From positions 333,972 through 397,971 of the forward strand of contig PUQB01000212.1 of NCBI GenBank assembly GCA_003024785.1: 64,000 nucleotides of DNA, in the 5' to 3' direction. Shown here in pieces: positions 23,141 to 37,002 of the stretch. Below the pieces are notes generated by a model. It was not told the DNA's origin. It saw nothing but the letters and a program-made list of their open reading frames with translations, and made no database searches. The stretch comes from Selaginella tamariscina (lineage: Eukaryota > Streptophyta > Lycopodiopsida > Selaginellales > Selaginellaceae). Numbering within the stretch: the stretch's first letter is position 1; each line of letters begins with the position of its first letter. The position numbers were made by a program, and so were the translations under genes.

Positions 23141-24000
23141 AAGGGTTGACAAGTGGCTAAGTCTTTCAAGATGACCTCAAGAGTCTGACTCAGATGCCTA
23201 AACATGCATGAGACTTAGGGTCCTACCTTAAGTCCCCTAAAGTGACTATCCATGAATCGTAAAGGATAATTCAAATAGACTTTAGAATCATTACCCTAAG
23301 AGGAATCACCCCCTTTAGGGTGACAAACGGTACATTGAATCACAATTAACCCTTAAAAGTTTGAGTGATCGAGTCATACCCTAAACCTTGAAGACACAAG
23401 TGTGTGCTATAGGCGATCATGAGTGTTCTACTAAGTAAACTCCTTAAGACAAGGATTGAATAACCTAAAGTACACAATGTTAAAGTCTTAACCCAAAGGG
23501 CCAACATGTGACTACCTAGTGGCCATCCGGTGTCATCACCCTATGTGAGCAACACTAAGTCTTTCAAGATGACCCTAAGAGTCTGACTTAGATGCTTAGT
23601 TAAATAGAAGATTTAGAGTCCTACCTTAAGTCCCCTAGAATGACCATCCCTCGGACCCTAGAGGATATCCCGAGTAGACTTTAGGATCCTATCCCAATAG
23701 ACCTAGACAGGCTCATGCCTTAACCCCACAAAAGAGATGTGTCTCACACATACCTCTGTGACATAGCTAAGGCATTGTCACTTACCCCTTGAGGAATCAC
23801 CCTCATCTGGGAATACAACCCCTTTAGGGCGACAAGGGGTACCTTGAACCATGACTAATCCCTAAGGGTTTGAGTGGCCAAGTTATACCCTAGACCTAGC
23901 ATTAGTACTTAGTGAGGACACAAGTGTGCACTGTAGACGAACACGAGTGTTCTACTAAGCAAACTCCCTAACCCTAGGTTTGGATAACCTTAAGTACATG
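23140..24000. repeat. Two diverged tandem copies of a roughly 450-bp non-coding unit
   Basis: Landmarks recur in order. AAGTCTTTCAAGATGACC and AGAGTCTGACT occur at 23159 and again at 23569. CCCCTTTAGGG with GTTTGAGTG and GAGTGTTCTACTAAG occurs at about 23305-23440 and again at 23818-23965. The copies differ by many substitutions and indels and contain no conserved ORF. Confidence 0.7.
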
Positions 24001-26150
24001 ACCTTGCGAGTGCCTCATGAAAGGACTTATGTTAACAAACTTAGATTGTTCAATCCTTGGATTCAAAGAAAAACACTCCCCTAATCAAGTGTGCTAAAGC
24101 ACACCTAGTTTGTTAGAGTATTCAACCCCTTGGCGACAAACCCATGACACAACCTCAAAAGGCATGCCCCAGGCATTGTATTGTGTAATGTCCAGCCCAG
24201 TGTTACATCTTCATGTGACACTAACTTTCACGATGTGGGCTATCATGCCATAGCCCCTTAGATTCAAGAGTTGCACCAAGTGCCACAAACATGGCTCCTA
24301 CGCCAACTCTAGAACCCTTTAAAAACTGGGTAACGTGAACCTGTTAAACAAGATCCCAAGCCCACAATTGTACAAGGACACAGATGTGCCTTGCTTGGCC
24401 ATGAGTGCTAAACCTAGCTTGATGTGGAGGAGGAGGCTAGAGACAAGCCTCAACCTCTGCCTTTTGAAATGTGCATTCCGACAAGACCTTTCAAGCATGG
24501 ATTTGCCAATGTTAAGGGTGAGTTACCCCGAAGGTAGGATGTACCCCTGTTATCTGGAAGTTAAGTAGCACAATAGAGAATTGTACCTTAACGACACAAA
24601 CTAAAGCTTGCACCGGTAGAAGAGCAACGAACTCAATCATGAACCTAGGAGCTTTCCTATATATACTACTTAATATATGTGACAAAGGCCCCCCCCCCCT
24701 CCTAAGTGGGCTAGCACAGAATCTCATTCCCAAAGGGAATATACTTGATGAGTTTAATTAACAACCCATTGACCCCTAAATCCTAACCCGAGGGGTTTAG
24801 GGCATGGGGTTAGGGCAACCCTAGGGTTATTTGACATGTTGAACTCACCAGAACCACCTAAAACCTAATTGAAGACATAGAAAATTAGGGTAAGAATTTT
24901 CTAAATGGAAGTGTTAGCTTTGCCCAGAGTTTCTTATAAATACCTAATGACACCCGGCTGGATCATCACTAGATATCCAAGTGTATTAAGCGGGCATGTT
25001 TCTTATACACCTAGGGCTTATCAATATAGTTTAGTAGGTAACAATAGTCAAATGCCCAAAGTAAAGAAGAATCATAGTAAAAATTATAACACATAACCTC
25101 GAGTGCTTCATGAAAGGGCTCCTACTAACAAGCTTAGGTTGTTCAACTCTTGAACATGTTTACACACCCCCAGGAAGAATGCCCCCAGCCAAGTGTGCTT
25201 GCTAACTCACCTAAACTCTCTTGAGCAAATGCCCAAAGCTTAACACCCTAATGCGAGCATAAGCATGTCTAGTTGCTAGAGTATCCAACACCTCAATGTT
25301 AAACCCGTGACACAACCCCAAAAGGTGTGTTTCAAGTGTTGTACCATGTGTCATTTAGCCTAGTGTTACATGTTCATGTGACATTGTATGTGAGCTATCT
25401 CGTTATAGCCTCTAGACTCAAAATCTACACATTATGCCACAAACATAGCTTCCAGATGCCAACCTTGGGACCCCTTTCTATGAAGTTTTAGGAACATGGT
25501 AATAAGAACTTGTTAGTCAAGATGCCATACCCACAATTGGACAAGGACACATATGTGCCTTACTTAATTATGAGCACTATTCTTAACTTAACGTGGAGAA
25601 GGATGCAAGATGCATGCCTCAACTTCTGACCTTTGAAATGTGTATTTCGAAAAGACCTCCTATGTATGGATTTGCCAACAATAATGGCAAGCTACCTTTA
25701 AGGTGTGACGTAGGATGTTAATGTGCCTTAACAACATAAATTAAGCTCGTGCCAATAGGGAGGAAAAACCCAGACGCTTATGATTTTCTAACATGCTTTC
25801 CTCACACCTATCCTACTTAATATGTATGACATAACCCTCCCCAACCCATTTTCTTGTTTTATAAAGTGGGCTAGCATGAAATCTTATTTTTAATAGGAAT
25901 ATACTTAGTGAGTTTAACTTAAATACCCATTGACCCTTGGGAATTAAACTACTTAACTACCCATCAACCCTTAATTTCTAACCCAAGGGTGGGGTTAAGA
26001 CAACCCTAGCTTCACTTAGAATTTTTTGCTTAATGACACTTAATTGAACCATCAATAAATACTTAAGAGTACACATATATGGCTTTTTTTACATCTAGGG
26101 CTTGTAAAGGTAATAACAATCGAGGTTCAAAGTATAATAAAAATTATGAC
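24000..26150. repeat. Two diverged tandem copies of a roughly 1.08-kb unit
   Basis: Copy 1 is about 24003-25094 and copy 2 about 25095-26155. Shared landmarks in order are GCGAGTGCCTCATGAAAGG / CGAGTGCTTCATGAAAGG, the AAGTGTGCT block, GTGACACAACC, TTTGAAATGTGCATT / TTTGAAATGTGTATT, GGATTTGCCAA, GTGGGCTAGCA, CCATTGACCC and AAAAATTATAACA/AAAAATTATGACA. Short ORFs in copy 1 (24335-24568, 24905-25096) are not preserved in copy 2, so the unit is probably non-coding. Confidence 0.72.
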
Positions 26151-26155
26151 AATTA

Positions 26156-27289
26156 TCATGAACTAAGTTTAACACGCTTTACATGGGTTATTTAATACAA
26201 AATTTAACAAAGGAGTAATTGCTTATTTATACCTTCGTTATAACTATACTTATCATACATATAATATGTAACATTTTAATTGTCACCCCATCTACCTTAG
26301 CTAAACTAGCAAAGGGGCAATTTACTTATTTGAACCCTCGTTTAACTATACTTATTCCATAACTATAGGGAGCATGTGATGTAGGTCAACTAATTTGTGA
26401 ATCATCTTTAATAGGCTCTATGTCATGATGATGAAGATTGTTATAGTTTTCACTTGGTGTCATGATGCAATTTGCCTTATGCCAATATGAAATTCCTCAT
26501 TGTGAAACCTTGAGAAACTCTCTTTCATAATTGGTTAACAACTCAAACAATGTTCGCTTTATGTCTTTGTTGGGTTTGTTTTTCCATTTATTAGTTATTT
26601 ATTATTTATAATTTATGTGACACTTACATTGACCGAGTGTTGTTCCTAGCTTAGTATAAATAAGACAATTAAAGTAAGGCTTTAATCATTAAGAACATTT
26701 ATTTAAAGAAGACCTTTTATATGTGAGAGTGGATTATTATACAAAGTTGATTAACTCTTTAAATGTGATGTAGCACAGAGACTCTTCCGGTGTTGCAGTA
26801 GAAGATCTTAACACGATTGTATCATGTTCAAGAGATACAATAACGACATTATAATGTTCGGCACTTTTATGTTTAATGTTTATAATTGTAACGTAGGATC
26901 TAAAGTTTTCATTTTGTATTCAAAGTGGCATCCCTTAAATGTCAGTATATTATTATGTACCTTAAATGAATTTTATTCGTCTTAAGTTTATGAAAAATTA
27001 TGTAATATACGTTTTAATTGAATGACTTAGATTTCAATTAACATGTATATTGAATTAAATAATACGTTAAAATTGCCGGGCATATTCCATTTAAATTCTT
27101 AATATAAATATGCATGTGTGTGCAGTATTATATAATATGTTGGAATTAAATTAATATATTAAAAATGCTGTTCAAACCAATACTAATCATACATATATAC
27201 AGACAACCTTACATGTATACTATATTTAAAATTTATTTTTAAATTAGTAGAAATTAGGGTTCATGGAGGAATTGTAGTCGCACAGAACT
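26156..27289. other. AT-rich intergenic DNA upstream of the CHCH gene
   Basis: Nothing coding is visible. It probably contains the promoter of the gene at 27290, but no specific element can be assigned. Confidence 0.45.
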
Positions 27290-28081
<792 letters not shown>

Positions 28082-28090
28082 GGATTGGAT

Positions 28091-28453
28091 ATGAGGCTGG
28101 AAGCTTTGCAAGGAGCATGGGTTGTAGGTGTGTGTGTGAATAGTTTATTCTCTACCTTATCTAGAAGTATATACATATACACACACACACACACACACAC
28201 ACTAGTAGATTTTAAATGCAATTATTGTGATTAATTATATAGTTTTATATATGTAACATTTAAAATGTTTTTTTTTTTTTTTTTTTTTTAAATTTTCAGG
28301 GCCGGTTGGGCATAGTGTTAGAGTGGCTTTGGCTGTTGAAGAACCTGCATCTATTTGGAGTGGAGCTTCCGATGGTAAGATTATTCGATGGAGCCTGGAT
28401 TCATGGTCCTTTACTTCCAAACCAAAGGTATCACACACACACACACACGCACG

Positions 28454-28487
<34 letters not shown>

Positions 28488-29789
28488 CATACACACGATT
28501 GTTTTGTGCAGGATGTGTTACCTTTGGCACTACTCGGTGGACATACATCAGCAATTGTAGGTTTACTATTATGCACGTCTGAACACACAAAAGCAGTTTT
28601 GAGCGTCTGTTTTCAAAGTGGAGTTTGCATATGGGACACCATTACCACACGCTGTTACAAGAGGAGGAAACTGCCACCGTCCGTTTCTCATCCAACGGCT
28701 GTAAAATCACTCACGTCCAAGTACGCGTGTATTTCCTACGTGTGTGCCACGTCGGATAGTGAACAAGTGTGTAAAGGAGGTGTTGTCATTCTGGACACAG
28801 TTACTCTCACAGTTATCCAGAATGTTTACCATGGACAGTTACCAACTTCTGAAATCAACGAGATCGTGGTTTTACCTACTGAGGTATATACACATTGGTA
28901 TATATGTATATATCAATATCTATATCTATCTATCTATCTATATGTATGTATGTATGTATGTATGTATACCTAAGTGTAAATATACCATATACTTATATAC
29001 AGGAAATGGAGTATACGGTATTGGGTGCAGATTTATACGGTAGAGTCCACGCTTGGTCAAAAATAAAACTGGAAGAGCACGGAAAGACTAAAGGACAAGG
29101 AGAAAACATTCTAACGGAATATTCTCAGAAATTCCAGGCCGTTTCCTTCTCAAGTGATGGAAAATTTCTGCTTTTGGTTGCGAACTCGAGATGGGTGATC
29201 AAGAATATCCATGGTCAAACTATTCTAGAGGATTCACTTTCAGGTATATTTATACTATAAGATATTATAATATACATAATATTGCATGTTAGATAACATA
29301 TATATGTATATACTAAAATGTGTATATATGTATGTATCTATATGTGATCATGCTTATTAATGGTGATTATAATGATTATGAGAAGGTGATACCTGCAATA
29401 TTGGTGGATATTTTTTCAAGGACGGAACCAAACTCCGTTTTATTATATGGAATATGCTTGGAGCCGCAGTGGTATATTCCTTAAAGACTTCAGAAGGCTC
29501 AGTCTCAGTTTCTGCTACTAATTATATACCCGCCACTCAAAGGTATGCAAAAGTGTATATAAATATTATTCATTGGGTTTTCAACATATGTCATAAGTTT
29601 ATACACACACACACACACACACACATACATACATAGAGAGAGAGAGAGATAACGATACCATAGACTATACTCTTGTTTAGTTATATTTGGAGTATATTAA
29701 CTAATGTGTGTGTATGTGTACAGTATTAGTGTATATATAATTAATGTCTTCTATTTCAGAAAAAGCAAAGGAAATGTGTATTTTTGCTC

Positions 29790-29849
<60 letters not shown>

Positions 29850-32800
29850 CAGAGAGAGACAGAGAGAGAGATTGATATTATATACTTAATCTGACCACCA
29901 TAGACTATACTATTGTTTAGTTGTATTTAGAGTATATTAACTAATATACGTGTGTGTACAGTGTATAATGTAGTGTATATACGATCAATGTCTTCTATTT
30001 TCAGAACCAAAGGAAATGTATATTTTTGCTCTATAGGTGGAACTTATATCCGGTTCCAGTGTGAAATTAGTTTGACTCTATGGAGTTTAAACCCACATAA
30101 ACCAGACATTTTAGAAATGAATTTAGTGGGGAACGGTAACCTAACAGAAAACTTACAAGAATATTCTGTCACTTGCTCCCTGATTATTCCGGATATTCAG
30201 TCAACAATTGTATGTGGGTATGCAAACGGGGACATTCAAGTTACGGAGTTTCAATATGAAGCGCCGTTTAAACCTCCGTTAAGGCTTTCTCATCACAATA
30301 GTTCCGTTTTGTGTCTGGCTGTACACCCAAAGGCAAAACAGGTGCGTATGTATGTGTGCGTGCGTGCATCTCAACATACGTGTACTTGTGTGTTTAAGGT
30401 GTTGTTGTCGGGGTGTATGGACGGCGTAGTATGCATATGGGATTTAATCAACGGTGGAAAATTGATGGCAGTTCTTCATCATCATGTTGCTCCGCTAAGG
30501 CAGTTCTATTTACCACCTTCAGACACACATGCACCGTGGGATGAGTGTTTTATATCGGTCGGTGAGGATGGTGCCGTGGTTTTATCCTCCTTGACAACTC
30601 TGCGTGCTGAAAGGTTCTTCCCCGGTCACACAGGTGCTGCTTGTGCGTGCGTGCGTGCGTACGTGTGCATACATACATTAGACATGTATATATGCAAATT
30701 CATATAATTATACACATAGAGAACATGTACATATCGTATATATCTGTCCTCTGTCAGGTATGGTTATATATATAGTACACATGTGAATATATACATATAC
30801 ACAAAATGGACATGTATCATACAGTTATGAAACACTCACCAATGCATATATATGGTGCGATAGATGTGGACCGTATAGAATTACATGGCTAGATAGATGT
30901 TAACTCTCTCTCTCTCTCTCATTTTTGACATTCCAGTTGGTGAGTTTGGCATGTCAGATATAGCTAGAGACACTCCTCTCTCTATCTACACACACAGAGA
31001 AAGGCACCATATATAGATGCACGTGTATATATGCATATACCATGTGTATAAGGCTACTTACACACATACCCGATGCAGGGACAATAAGGGAGGTCCTATG
31101 GGACGAGGTTAGGGCGTATCTGGCAGTGTCGTGCAGTGGGGAAATTCTCTACATTTGGGACATACACTCTGGTGCTCGTGAAAGAATCCTACGTGGCCCT
31201 GCTGTACACTCGATGCTCAAACATTTCATGAGCAGGAAAAAGATGGCCTCATACACACTCTTAACCTCTGCCTCCTCCCTTGTACTTCCAAATGAGGAAG
31301 ATGGTGTGTGTGTGTGTGTGTGTAGTTTATATAAACTAACAGATATTTAACACGGTTTAACCATTTTAATGCAGTTAAGTTGGAACGTATGGCATCCAAG
31401 CATCAAGCCGTACGTGTTGAGTGTCCTTGTCCTGGTATAGCAGCCGTATACTTAGACATATCGACATTGCTTTCCGAGAAGAGTGTAGAAGAACGTCGTT
31501 TGAAGGTACACACACACGTGTGTGCGTGTGTGTGAGATATTTATTTGATGTGTGTTTATGAAGATGTGTTTGTCATTGCTTCACTTATGGGGAGTGGACA
31601 CCAAACTTGATTATTCAATTATCAATGAGCTGGGAATATATGAACCTAGGTATCACCGTGTTGCTGCTGGGCTTGCTGGGAACAGAGGAGCTGTGTCATT
31701 TAATTTTCCGACTAAAGAAGCCACGCTTGAGGTGTGTGTGTGGTGTGCGTGTGCGTGTGCGTTGCGCGTTTATGTGCAGTATTTTATGTACATTACTATT
31801 TTATGTATATAGCATATTAGAGCACGATGCATGCAATATTATAGATCATGGTTTGTTTGTAACATAGATATTTGTATATGTGTATCTATACACATACATA
31901 CACACACACACTTGGTTCTGCAGCTATGGAAATCTTCATCAGACTTCTGCTCAATGAGGGCCTTAATTATGGTCTCCCTCGCACAGCGTTTGATTACGCT
32001 TTCAGCACCAGGTTCTTTTACTTGCAGGTACACACACACACAAACACGCACACAGACATGCATTATAATTGTGGAAAATAGTAATATACATGATTGCGTT
32101 ATAATCATAATGATAATATAAAGCTTTGCCAGTGCATTAGCTGCTTTTTACTCTAGCGGGGTTTATGAGAAACTTGGTGGTACGTCTCCTTCACTTGAGG
32201 TACATTCTTATACAGTTGTTCTTGTGTATAAAGACACACACACACACACACACATGTGTGTGTGTGTGTGTGTACTGATATTATTAATATTATATAATGT
32301 TGTAACTTTACAATATTTATTTGTGTTTAGGTATATTGTCGTTTTGGCAAGACCACGTTGAGTGTATACGATTGGCTGCACGTATGTTATTCCACACTGC
32401 AGCACCAAATGCGATCCCGAATATCCTAAGAGATGGTCACCATGACTTAATAAACTGGCTGGAATACACTGATGGATCATATCAAGACGCTAAAGCCTCA
32501 CGGATTATTATAAGTGGAGCATTATCTGTCTATCACAAGGTAACTTATATATATATATATATATCTGTGTGTGTGTGTGTTGTGTATAGAGAGAGAGAGA
32601 GAGAGGAGAGAGAGAGGAGAGAGAGACAGAGACAGAGACAGAGACAGACAGACAGACAGACACATACATTCTTACATATAATATGTATAACTATATGTCG
32701 AATGTTTTAGTCTTTGGTGAGGGATGACGTGGCGGAAACTGTGGGAGCGTACCTTATAAAGCTTGTACGGACGGGTGACAAGCACAGTTCAACAGCGGCT

Positions 32801-34313
32801 GAGATCCTCTCAGAGGGGATGAGGAGTACGTGGCAGGGAATCGTACGGGTGGAAATACCACAGTTAATCTCGGACGTCCTTTCGCTGGTGCAGTTCAACG
32901 GTACGGATAATTCGTCGTCTACAGAGGCGTTTAATGGGCTTCTTTCGAGTTTAGCAGCCGTCGAAATGCAGGTTTATGTGGATATTCTCGGTAGATGCGA
33001 ATATTCTTGTTTTAAACCTGGGCTTATGGCTTTTATTAAGGCTATTCGTATCTCTCCATTGTTGGGAATCCATCTCATTGGTCAGGTATTTTCTATACAC
33101 ACAACACACACACACGTTGTTTCAGTCGTGTGTATAGATTATGTATACTGCTTCGTGTATGTATGTGTTTCATAATATAGAGAAGAGACGTGTAGATATA
33201 TAAGTGTACATGTTGACATATAGAGAAAGAGATGTGTAGATATAAAGTGTACATGTCGACATATATAGAGAAAGAGATGTGTAGATATATAGTGTACATG
33301 TCGACATATATAGAGAAGAGACGTGTAGATGTATAAGTGTACATGTGTACTTAACATTATGTGAGATAATACGTGTGTTATACTTTTAGATAGATAGACA
33401 GAGAGAGAGAGAGAGAAGAGAGATGCATGTAATATTATGCTATCTATATTTATATAAAAAGAATTACTCTCAAACTTTCTTTAATCTAATGATTTGATTA
33501 GGTGATTGGTTTAATTATACAAGCCTTGAATAAAGAAATTACAAGCAAGAATGGGAATATATCATCTCTTATGCAAGCCATTGAAGAAATAGTGAAGGTA
33601 TATTCCATGGTCGCTCTCTATTCAGGTTCTTCTCCCAAGCTTGCAGTTGGTGATCCTATTGGTGACATACGCTCACTCGCTATACACGTCTATGACCTCC
33701 ATAGGTACATATATGTGTATACACACACACACACACACATAACTTTTTTTCTGCAGTGGTACTATTATGAGAGTTTTAGATGCAAGTGGACCACCTGGAT
33801 ATCCGGCGTTACGTAGTGGAAAAAACACTCAAGGAATTACTGCTTTAAGTTTCTCAACAGATGGCGAGGTTACCTCATATTATATACATTAATTATGTTA
33901 AACTATATAATAATGTTATCTGTTGTTAACAGTATCTCTCTCTCTCTCTCACACACACACACGCACGCACACACACACACACATGCTAAGCAAGTAATTT
34001 GAGCAGGGTTTAGTTGGATTTTCGCACCGAGGTTTGATAATAAGGTGGTGGTCACTTGGTGCAGCGTGGTGGGAAAAGTTGACTCGGTCAACTGTGCCCG
34101 TACAATGTACGAAACTTGTACTAGTACCGCCCTCCCCAGGATTTTCACCGAAATCTTCAAGTACCAGCTTCATGGCAGCTCTTAGTTCAACAGACACACA
34201 GGCGGTACAGGTATGTGTGTATGTGTGCGTGTGTATATGCATGTACATATGAGGTGTGCAGATGTGTATAGGCACACGCATGTATATAGGTAGTTTGTGT
34301 TGATGGATGTATG

Positions 34314-34370
<57 letters not shown>

Positions 34371-34513
34371 GTTATTTATTTGTTGTGTTTTTTCAGGAGG
34401 AGGATGAAGTAGAAATGGAAGAGATTGATTTATCTTTCCGCTTAGAATGGAAAACGGAGCGGACTGTTACTCTTATTAGGGGCTCTGAGGAACTCGGTTT
34501 ATTTCAACTTTAA
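28091..34513 (+). CDS. WDR7/rabconnectin-3-beta-like WD40 protein, plant type
   Basis: Exons: 28091-28127, 28300-28437, 28512-28883, 29003-29243, 29396-29542, 30005-30341, 30399-30633, 31079-31313, 31375-31505, 31564-31731, 31924-32027, 32124-32199, 32331-32539, 32711-33084, 33502-33704, 33757-33868, 34017-34210, 34397-34513 (TAA). N-terminal WD repeats: WSGASDGKIIRWSLDSWSF, VLLSGCMDGVVCIWDL, GEILYIWDIHSGARERILRG. A helical middle (LWKSSSDFCSMRALIMVSLA, SFWQDHVECIRLAARMLFH) is followed by C-terminal WD repeats (MVALYSGSSPKLAVGDPIGD, GFSHRGLIIRWWSLGAAWWE). This order matches the uncharacterised plant WDR7 homologues. Animal WDR7 partners DMXL proteins to promote V-ATPase assembly. The start ATG at 28091 is inferred from phase and is the weakest call. 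One base seems missing at the start of exon 13 (about 32337). The other exons are intact. Confidence 0.85.
28430..28496. repeat. (CA)n-(TA)n tract directly at a 5' splice site
   Basis: WDR7-like intron 2 begins GTATCACACAC and is almost entirely (CA)n then (TA)n to the acceptor. It is typical of the gene. Confidence 0.85.
29656..30037 (+). repeat. Tandem duplication of an intron 3' end with its acceptor and exon start (WDR7 intron 5)
   Basis: The block ACCATAGACTATAC ... GTCTTCTATTTCAG followed by AAAGGAAATGTGTATTTTTG occurs at 29656-29800 and again at 29896-30037. The second copy is the one used (exon 6 from 30005, frame continuing). The first ends in (CTGT)n and (TA)n repeats after the exon start, so it is a decoy acceptor with 30-odd bases of exon sequence. 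Confidence 0.88.
33176..33345 (+). repeat. Minisatellite of four roughly 43-bp units in WDR7-like intron 14
   Basis: Four units of AGAGA(A)GAGACGTGTAG, then ATATATAAGTGTACATG and TCGACATAT. Adjacent copies are nearly identical. Confidence 0.85.
34318..34370. repeat. (CT)n-(CA)n tract before the last WDR7-like exon
   Basis: About 35 bp of (CT)n followed by (CA)n, 25 bp from the 3' splice site of exon 18. It probably acts as part of the polypyrimidine tract. Confidence 0.85.
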
Positions 34514-35126
34514 TACGTACGTGCGTGCGCTGTGTGTGTGTGTGTCCTGACACCTGTCCGGAGTCCAAGACAAGCCTGTACATCTCATATCGCCAGGTAT
34601 ACGTATAAACAATACAAGTGTACGTATGGCAACATGTATACACGTGTGTATGTGTGTGGTTACGTGATGACCAATTGTCACAAGTTTATAAAATACATAT
34701 AATAAATATTATACGATTTGTATATCTTAACAATCAGTATTATACAAAGTTTGTACTTCAAATTATAATTTAAAAATTTCTATTTAAATTATTATTTTCA
34801 AATATGTTATTATATTTTGTACTTACATTAATTTATAAACTTAGTCATCGTAGTTTAAATTATGAACTAGTAATTTAATATAATTACTGCTCCAAGATGT
34901 GTTAATATATTTTTTATAATTTATATATAAAACTTTATTAGTTTCAAATTTCAATAAATAATTAAGTTTAAAATTCTTTTATAATAAAAATAACAATAGA
35001 ATGTATTGCTTATATACGAGTTTCAAAGTTAAATAAATTTAATATAACGTGTTTAATTAAGGGCAGCATGAAAAGGGTAAAGGGTATGAGATAAGGTCTT
35101 TTGCTATTTGATGCAATACAGGAACA
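34514..35126. other. Intergenic, AT-rich
   Basis: 613 bp between the WDR7-like stop and the THF1 start. It contains the WDR7-like 3' UTR and probably the THF1 promoter. Nothing specific is recognised. Confidence 0.5.
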
Positions 35127-35767
35127 ATGGCTGCCCTTTCGATCACAGTGAGCAGCGTGGCTATGGAGGGTCGCGGAAGGATCGATTTCCCACACAGATT
35201 GACGAGATTACCCTGTGAAATTATGGGTATATCCCTTCCCTCTCCCCCCAGATTCCGCAATCTTTCTCCTCCACACTACAGCCTTCGGTGCGTTGCTGCT
35301 GTTACTGGTCTGCCCTTAATCTTATACACACACACTCTGCACATTGAGAATATTCAAGTATCACACACATACATACATACGTACACACACACACACACAT
35401 ATATATACATATATAGATACACACACAATATAGAGAGAGATATACAAATTTTTGCATATAAATAGATATATATCAGCTGCACATTGAGAATATTCAAGTA
35501 TCACACACACACACACACATATTTATACGTACATATATCATAGTATATTGTATGTATATGTGTGTGTGTGTTTGTATAGGTAGATAGATAGATATCAGCT
35601 GCACATTGAGAATATTCAAGTATATCACACACACACATATATACATACGTATATGTATGTATATGTGTGTGTGTGTGTAGATTAGAGATATATATCAGCT
35701 GCAGATTGAGAATATTCAAGTATCACACACATTCATACTTACATGTATACATACGTATATATAATAT

Positions 35768-35804
<37 letters not shown>

Positions 35805-35948
35805 TGTGTGTGTGTGTGTGCGTGTGTGTGTGTGTGTAGATAGATAGATAGATAGAGATCTATAAGCTGCACATTGAGAATATTCAAGTATTACATACAG
35901 ACACATCGTGCTGTCTTATATACATACATATATAGATAGATATGTATG

Positions 35949-35979
<31 letters not shown>

Positions 35980-36420
35980 ATGTGTGTGTGTGGATGTATA
36001 GATAGTAGATAGATAGAGATATATATCAGCTGCACATTGAGAATATTCAAGTATCACACACACACAAACACACATATATGTACATATACATACGTACGCA
36101 CACAGTGTGTGATAGTTGAATATTTGTAATGTGCAGCGGAGAGAGAAGTGCAGATACCAACAGTGGCAGATACAAAGATGGCATTTCTAAAGTCATATAG
36201 AAAACCGATACCGAGTATATACAGCAATGTACTCCAGGAGCTTCTTGTACAGCAGCATATAATGAGATACAACAGGACGTATAAATACGATGCCGTATTT
36301 GCTCTCGGATTTGTGACCGTATATGACCAGCTTATGGATGGATATCCCAGTGCAGAAGACCGGGAACAGATCTTCATTGCTTATATTAAAGCTCTTGGTG
36401 AAGAGCCTGAGCAATATAGG

Positions 36421-36480
<60 letters not shown>

Positions 36481-36608
36481 ACGAGCGTGTGTCCACATAG
36501 TTCTAGTTAGATAATATAAATTATATGCGTGTGCATATGCTGTCTGTATACTTTATAGACTTTCATCTAGTATTTCATTCTTATCATGTATATATATGCC
36601 GTCCCAAC

Positions 36609-36647
<39 letters not shown>

Positions 36648-36670
36648 TAACACCATATATATTTGCAGAA

Positions 36671-36744
<74 letters not shown>

Positions 36745-36827
36745 ACCATATATAGTTGCAGAAAGGTCTCTCTCTCTGTCTCTCTCTCGCACACACACAC
36801 ACACGCAACACCATATATATTTGCAGG

Positions 36828-36882
<55 letters not shown>

Positions 36883-36924
36883 TACACACCACCCACACGC
36901 AACACCATATATATTTGCAGGAAG

Positions 36925-37002
<78 letters not shown>

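Noticed and set aside
24690-24700. Run of ten C residues as a structural element
   Set aside because: Isolated homopolymer and absent from the second copy of the repeat. More likely mutation or consensus error.
24735-24835. CCCTAAA/TTTAGGG-like words suggesting an interstitial telomere
   Set aside because: The words are scattered and not tandem. The corresponding part of the second 1.08-kb copy does not keep them.
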